64,000 bases of DNA from contig NZ_AP021875.1 in assembly GCF_009688965.1 (NCBI RefSeq), positions 682,001 to 746,000 on the forward strand, written 5' to 3'. The translations under genes were made by a program, and so were the position numbers. The notes under the pieces are model-generated. The model was given only the letters and a program-made list of their open reading frames with translations. It was not told the DNA's origin and did no database searches. Position 1 is the stretch's first letter. Each line of letters begins with the position of its first letter. Positions 60,279-64,000 of the stretch are shown piece by piece. The stretch comes from Desulfosarcina widdelii (GTDB lineage: Bacteria > Desulfobacterota > Desulfobacteria > Desulfobacterales > Desulfosarcinaceae).

Positions 60279-62084
60279 ATGGAAGACAGACTTCTCGATT
60301 ACTATGAACGTGAATTGACTTTCATCCGAGAGATGGGGGCGGAATTTGCAAAAAAATACCCCAAGATTGCCGGCCGCCTGCTGCTTGAGGGCGACAAGTG
60401 CGAAGATCCGCACACCGAACGGCTGATCGAGGCCTTTGCCTTGATCAGCGGACGGATACATAAAAAAATCGATGACGATTTTCCGGAAATCACCGAATCC
60501 CTTCTCAATATCATTTATCCGCACTACATTAATCCGGTTCCTTCCATGTCGATCGTTCGCTTCGATCCAATCAAGCAGAATATTCAAGAGGGGGGATACC
60601 TTATTGACAAAGGCGCGACGCTGTTCTCCAAACCGGTCCAAGGCGTCCCCTGCCGATTTTCTACTACACAGGACGTACGGATATGGCCGGTGGAAGTCAA
60701 AGATGCCCGCATCAAAGAACCCAAGAAGTTAATCAAGGGAGCCGTCCAGGTCATCGAAATCGACATGCAGGCCTATAACAAATTGAGCATTTCGAAGATC
60801 GATTGGCGATCGTTGCGTTTTTTTCTCAACGGACCCCATCAGCATGTTTTCCACCTGTACGAGCTGATCCTCAATCACATTTGCCACATCGAATGTGAAT
60901 TCAGCAATCCGGACGGCAGCCTCTCCCTGAAGGAAATCGGAACCAGCAGCATCCTGCCGGTCGGTTTTGCCGATGAAGAGGGTATGCTTCCCTACTCGAA
61001 ACGTTCGTTTCCCGGCTACCTTCTGCTTTTCGAATACTTCTGCTTCCCGGAAAAGTTCCTTTTTTTCGAGATCAACGAACTGGAAAGGCTAAAGAAGGAA
61101 AAAACGGGAGACCGGGTGACCCTGCGCATGTATCTCAATCGCATGGGAAAATCGGACCTGGTGGTCAATGCGGACACCTTTCTGTTGAACGCGACACCCG
61201 TGGCCAATCTGTTCCAGAGGATCGCCGAGCCTATCCGGGTCGAGCACCGCAAGACCGAATACCCGGTCGTACCGGACGTTCGAAGACCCAATGCCACCGA
61301 AGTCTACACCGTGGACCAGGTGACGGCATCCCTGTCCGGCGGGGCCGGGGCGCAGAAAGAGTACCGGCCTTTTTATTCCATGCGGCATCACCTGGGCGAT
61401 GACGGCATTGCCGAGGACCAGACCTTCTGGCACTTGCAACGCCGGCCCTCCGGAAAAAAAGGAGACCGGGGGACAGAGGTTTTTCTCTCCTTTTCGGACC
61501 TCAACCTGAAGCCATCGGATCCGACCGAAGATGTCCTCACCGTACGCGTCACATGCACAAACAGGGACCTTCCTTCACGTCTTCCCTTTGGAGACGCCGC
61601 CGGCGATTTCAACATGGAGACTGCCGCTCCAGTATCCAAAATCAGCTGTATTCTGAAGCCTACACCCACGCGGCGTCCTTTTCTAGGGAGCGCCTTGCAG
61701 TGGCGGCTGGTTTCCCATTTCTCACTGAATTACATGTCCCTGGTGGAAGGTGGCGAACAGGCGCTCAAAGAAATTCTGAGGTTGTACGACTTCAACAATT
61801 CCCTGGCCACCCAGCAGATGATCGGCGGCATCGTATCCGTTGACAGCCGGCACATCACCAAGCGCATCAAACGATCCTTTTGCCGGGGGGTGGAAGTTAC
61901 GATCACCTTTGACGAGGACAAGTACGTGGGAACGGGTATCTTCTTGTTCGCCAGCGTACTGGAACGCTTTTTATCCCAGTATGTATCCGTCAACTCTTTT
62001 TCGCAACTTATCATGAAAACCTTGCAGCGTGAGGAACCGGTAAAAATATGGCCCCCGAGGAGCGGAAACCAAATCCTGATTTAA
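60279..62084 (+). CDS. tssF: TssF, T6SS baseplate protein
   Basis: 601 residues of the TssF/ImpG/VasA family. It opens DRLLDYYERELTFIREMGAE (as MEDRLLDYYEREL) with FAKKYPKIAGRLLLEGDKCE and DPHTERLIEAFALISGRIHK, then LLNIIYPHYINPVPSMSIV; LQWRLVSHFSLNYMSLVEGG is the late conserved block. It forms the baseplate wedge with TssG and TssE. The end overlaps tssG by 37 bases, an unusually long overlap that keeps the two coupled. Confidence 0.96.
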   Translation: MEDRLLDYYERELTFIREMGAEFAKKYPKIAGRLLLEGDKCEDPHTERLIEAFALISGRIHKKIDDDFPEITESLLNIIYPHYINPVPSMSIVRFDPIKQNIQEGGYLIDKGATLFSKPVQGVPCRFSTTQDVRIWPVEVKDARIKEPKKLIKGAVQVIEIDMQAYNKLSISKIDWRSLRFFLNGPHQHVFHLYELILNHICHIECEFSNPDGSLSLKEIGTSSILPVGFADEEGMLPYSKRSFPGYLLLFEYFCFPEKFLFFEINELERLKKEKTGDRVTLRMYLNRMGKSDLVVNADTFLLNATPVANLFQRIAEPIRVEHRKTEYPVVPDVRRPNATEVYTVDQVTASLSGGAGAQKEYRPFYSMRHHLGDDGIAEDQTFWHLQRRPSGKKGDRGTEVFLSFSDLNLKPSDPTEDVLTVRVTCTNRDLPSRLPFGDAAGDFNMETAAPVSKISCILKPTPTRRPFLGSALQWRLVSHFSLNYMSLVEGGEQALKEILRLYDFNNSLATQQMIGGIVSVDSRHITKRIKRSFCRGVEVTITFDEDKYVGTGIFLFASVLERFLSQYVSVNSFSQLIMKTLQREEPVKIWPPRSGNQILI

Positions 62085-63088
62085 AAGAACAGCTTTTCGA
62101 CCGTTTTTACGAGTTTTCGTTTTACCGGGCCGTCTATCTGCTGGAGCGTTTTCCCGGTCAACACAAAACACTCGGAGAAGCTCTGGTTCCCTCCGAAGAG
62201 CCGGTTCAATTCCGCGCTAAAAAAGGCTTCGGCTTCCCGCCCAGCGACATTTCCGACCTCAAGGAAGCAGAGGAAGATCGGCGGCCGTCCATGGAAGTCG
62301 CCTTTTTGGGGCTGACCGGACCATCCGGCGTACTGCCCCACTGGTACACGCAGTTGATACTGGAGCGCGAACGGGAAAAAGATCTCACCCTGGCCGATTT
62401 TCTGGATTTGTTTCATCATCGACTCATCACCCTCTTTTATCTGGCATGGAAGAAACACCGCTTTCCGGAGAACTACCAGCCGGGCGCGAGCGACCGGCTT
62501 TCACGATACCTGTTGAGCCTGGCGGGGCTGGGAACACCGGGTCTGACGAGCATGATCGGACTGCCCGAAGAGGCTTTGACTTTCTACAGTGGGCTGCTCT
62601 CCCGTCCCGTTGCCTCAGCGGTTTCCATCGAATCCGCCGTTGCTTATTTTGCAGACGCCAGTGTGCGTGTCGAGCAATTCATCGAACGCATCGTGGATCT
62701 CGAACCGGCCGACCAGACCCAATTGGGAACCGCCAATGCTACCTTGGGCGATGATGCCATCTGCGGCAGCCAGGTGTGGGAGAGCCAGACGAAATTTCGG
62801 GTGCATCTGGGTCCCGTCGGCAAGGAGAAATTTTCCCGGCTCATGCCGACCGGCGACCTGCTGGTTCCTATTTTCTCCTTGGTCCGCTACATGGTGGGCA
62901 TCGAGTACGAATTCGAAATACGTATCTACCTGCGGAAAAAAGATGTTCCTTTATGCCGGTTGGGAACTGAAGGACCTGATGCCCCTATGCTCGGCTGGAC
63001 CACCTGGGTTTCATCGCCGGGATATGAATACGAAGAGGATATCTTTTTTACGTTTCAGGAATACGATTTGAAACTGGTGAAGTTCTAG
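62048..63088 (+). CDS. tssG: TssG, T6SS baseplate protein
   Basis: 346 residues of the TssG/ImpH family: LKEQLFDRFYEFSFYRAVYL, LTGPSGVLPHWYTQLIL, FLDLFHHRLITLFYLAWKKH, YFADASVRVEQFIERIVDLE and LGDDAICGSQVWESQTKFRV occur in the normal order, followed by the QFxPxG-like C-terminal part. TssG bridges TssF and TssK in the baseplate. Start overlaps tssF by 37 bases. It is followed after 20 bases by the ClpV gene. Confidence 0.95.
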   Translation: MAPEERKPNPDLKEQLFDRFYEFSFYRAVYLLERFPGQHKTLGEALVPSEEPVQFRAKKGFGFPPSDISDLKEAEEDRRPSMEVAFLGLTGPSGVLPHWYTQLILEREREKDLTLADFLDLFHHRLITLFYLAWKKHRFPENYQPGASDRLSRYLLSLAGLGTPGLTSMIGLPEEALTFYSGLLSRPVASAVSIESAVAYFADASVRVEQFIERIVDLEPADQTQLGTANATLGDDAICGSQVWESQTKFRVHLGPVGKEKFSRLMPTGDLLVPIFSLVRYMVGIEYEFEIRIYLRKKDVPLCRLGTEGPDAPMLGWTTWVSSPGYEYEEDIFFTFQEYDLKLVKF

Positions 63089-63108
63089 AGTTAATAAAGG
63101 AGAAAATT

Positions 63109-64000
63109 ATGGCCGTGTCCAACCTCAAGTCCCTGATCGCCAAGCTGAACGAGACCTGTCGCAGCGCCTTGGAATCCGCCGCCGGGCTCTGTCTTTCCCA
63201 GACCCACTATGAGGTGGAAATCGAACATTTCCTGATTAAGCTGCTGGAACTGTCCGATACGGATATTCTAAAAATACTCAAACACTTCGAGATCAACGAA
63301 GCCCATCTGGTAGCCGATCTGACTCGGGCCATCGAGAAATTTAAAACCGGCAATGCACGCACCCCGGCCCTTTCGCCTACCATTCCGCAGATGATTCAAG
63401 AGGCCTGGATGTTTGCCTCGGTCGAATACCAGACCCCAGGCATCCGTTCCGGACAGATCCTGCTGGCCCTGCTGGACAGCGAAAAGTTTGCCCGCATGCT
63501 GGTGTCCGAATCCGATACGTTGAAAAAGATTTCCGTGGAAACCCTCAAAGAAAGCCTCATGGACCTGACGGCCGGTTCCATCGAAGATGCGGGGGGCGCT
63601 GCGGATACGTCAAAGGACGCTGCCGCCGGACGTACCGCAGGACCTGCCGGAACCAAGGCTTTGGACCAGTACACGATCAATCTCACCGAGCGGGCCAAAA
63701 AAGGCGAAATCGATCCGGTGCTGGGCCGCGACTTCGAGATCCGCCAGATGGTGGATATCCTTATCCGACGCCGCCAGAACAACCCGATACTAACCGGAGA
63801 GGCCGGGGTGGGCAAGACGGCCGTAGTGGAAGGATTCGCCCTGCGCATCGTCGAAGGGGATGTGCCGCCGATTTTACAGAACGTGGCCCTGCACACCCTG
63901 GATTTAGGGCTGCTCCAGGCCGGGGCCGGCGTGAAGGGCGAATTCGAAAACCGACTGAAGGGAGTCATTAACGAAGTCAAGGCCTCTCCGGTTCCCATCA
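63109..64000 (+). CDS. tssH: TssH (ClpV) AAA+ ATPase, 5' part
   Basis: The first 297 codons are in the window and the frame is open to the right edge. The reading starts MAVSNLKSLIAKLNETCRSA with the ClpV-type N-domain (THYEVEIEHFLIKLLE), which in known systems binds TssC. LDQYTINLTERAKKGEIDPV and LGRDFEIRQMVDILIRRRQN lead to Walker A GEAGVGKT and the pore-region start GAGVKGEFENRLKGVI. ClpV disassembles contracted sheaths for reuse. AAGGAG precedes the ATG. The remaining part, and genes such as vgrG, should lie to the right. Confidence 0.95.
   Translation, partial: MAVSNLKSLIAKLNETCRSALESAAGLCLSQTHYEVEIEHFLIKLLELSDTDILKILKHFEINEAHLVADLTRAIEKFKTGNARTPALSPTIPQMIQEAWMFASVEYQTPGIRSGQILLALLDSEKFARMLVSESDTLKKISVETLKESLMDLTAGSIEDAGGAADTSKDAAAGRTAGPAGTKALDQYTINLTERAKKGEIDPVLGRDFEIRQMVDILIRRRQNNPILTGEAGVGKTAVVEGFALRIVEGDVPPILQNVALHTLDLGLLQAGAGVKGEFENRLKGVINEVKASPVPI

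Noticed and set aside
1..64000. CRISPR arrays, rRNA genes or further tRNAs
   Set aside because: No regularly spaced direct repeats of CRISPR type, no rRNA-like sequence and no tRNA other than selC were noticed.

Overview
The window looks like chromosomal DNA of a strictly anaerobic Desulfobacterota (deltaproteobacterial) species, probably Desulfobacteraceae/Desulfosarcina-like. This is inferred from gene content: corrinoid-type MttB demethylases, a selenocysteine tRNA, LarC, a PilR-type regulator with type IV pilin, and an Imp-type T6SS. No rRNA or other taxonomic marker is present. Start codons are often TTG.

Region 1 (1-11.7 kb, all minus strand) is a catabolic cluster. It holds two non-pyrrolysine MttB-family methyltransferases, a zinc-dependent UroD-fold methyltransferase, a FadR-type GntR regulator, an iron-sulfur L-serine dehydratase, a D-serine dehydratase/D-threonine aldolase-like PLP enzyme, a TIM-barrel isomerase, a small unknown protein and the start of a RidA deaminase. 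Three copies of an 11-bp palindrome (TGGTGTCACCA) lie in front of three of its transcription units and fit the operator type of FadR-type regulators. I infer demethylation of an N-methylated amino acid followed by deamination, with serine or a serine-like compound as a possible intermediate. A small gene directly behind the third operator is broken.

Region 2 (11.7-14.9 kb) is a scar-like segment. It has a decayed IS21-type end with istA remnants, a DUF433/DUF5615 toxin-antitoxin pair, a HigBA-type pair, and about 0.7 kb of unrecognised DNA ending at the 3' end of tRNA-Sec (selC).

Region 3 (15.0-19.9 kb) carries larC, pgpA, lepB, a PilR-like sigma-54 activator and a type IV pilin gene with a clear sigma-54 promoter and a strong terminator.

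Region 4 (19.97-36.6 kb) is rich in membrane glycosyltransferases. It has two tandem TMTC-like GT-C/TPR proteins, a VKOR-DsbA fusion, three more large polytopic proteins of probable GT-C type, three DPM1-like polyprenyl-phosphate sugar synthases, an AglD-like membrane protein and two GT4 enzymes. It reads as a pilin or surface glycosylation locus built on lipid-linked sugars.

Region 5 (36.9-44.1 kb) is visibly AT-rich: a winged-helix/nucleotidyltransferase-like protein, WecB, a Wzx-like flippase, a B12-binding radical SAM enzyme, a methyltransferase and a GT4. It is probably an acquired surface-polysaccharide cassette.

Region 6 (44.3-64.0 kb) is GC-rich: an almost complete type VI secretion operon (two front genes, then tssJ, K, L, M, tagF, tagJ/impE, tssA, B, C, hcp, tssE, F, G and the start of tssH/clpV). 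Its front genes are unusual. One encodes a cysteine-rich protein with about ten acidic E/A-T-V-V-type threonine motifs. The next resembles the C-terminal part of TagH without the FHA domain. VgrG, PAAR, PpkA and PppA are not in the window.
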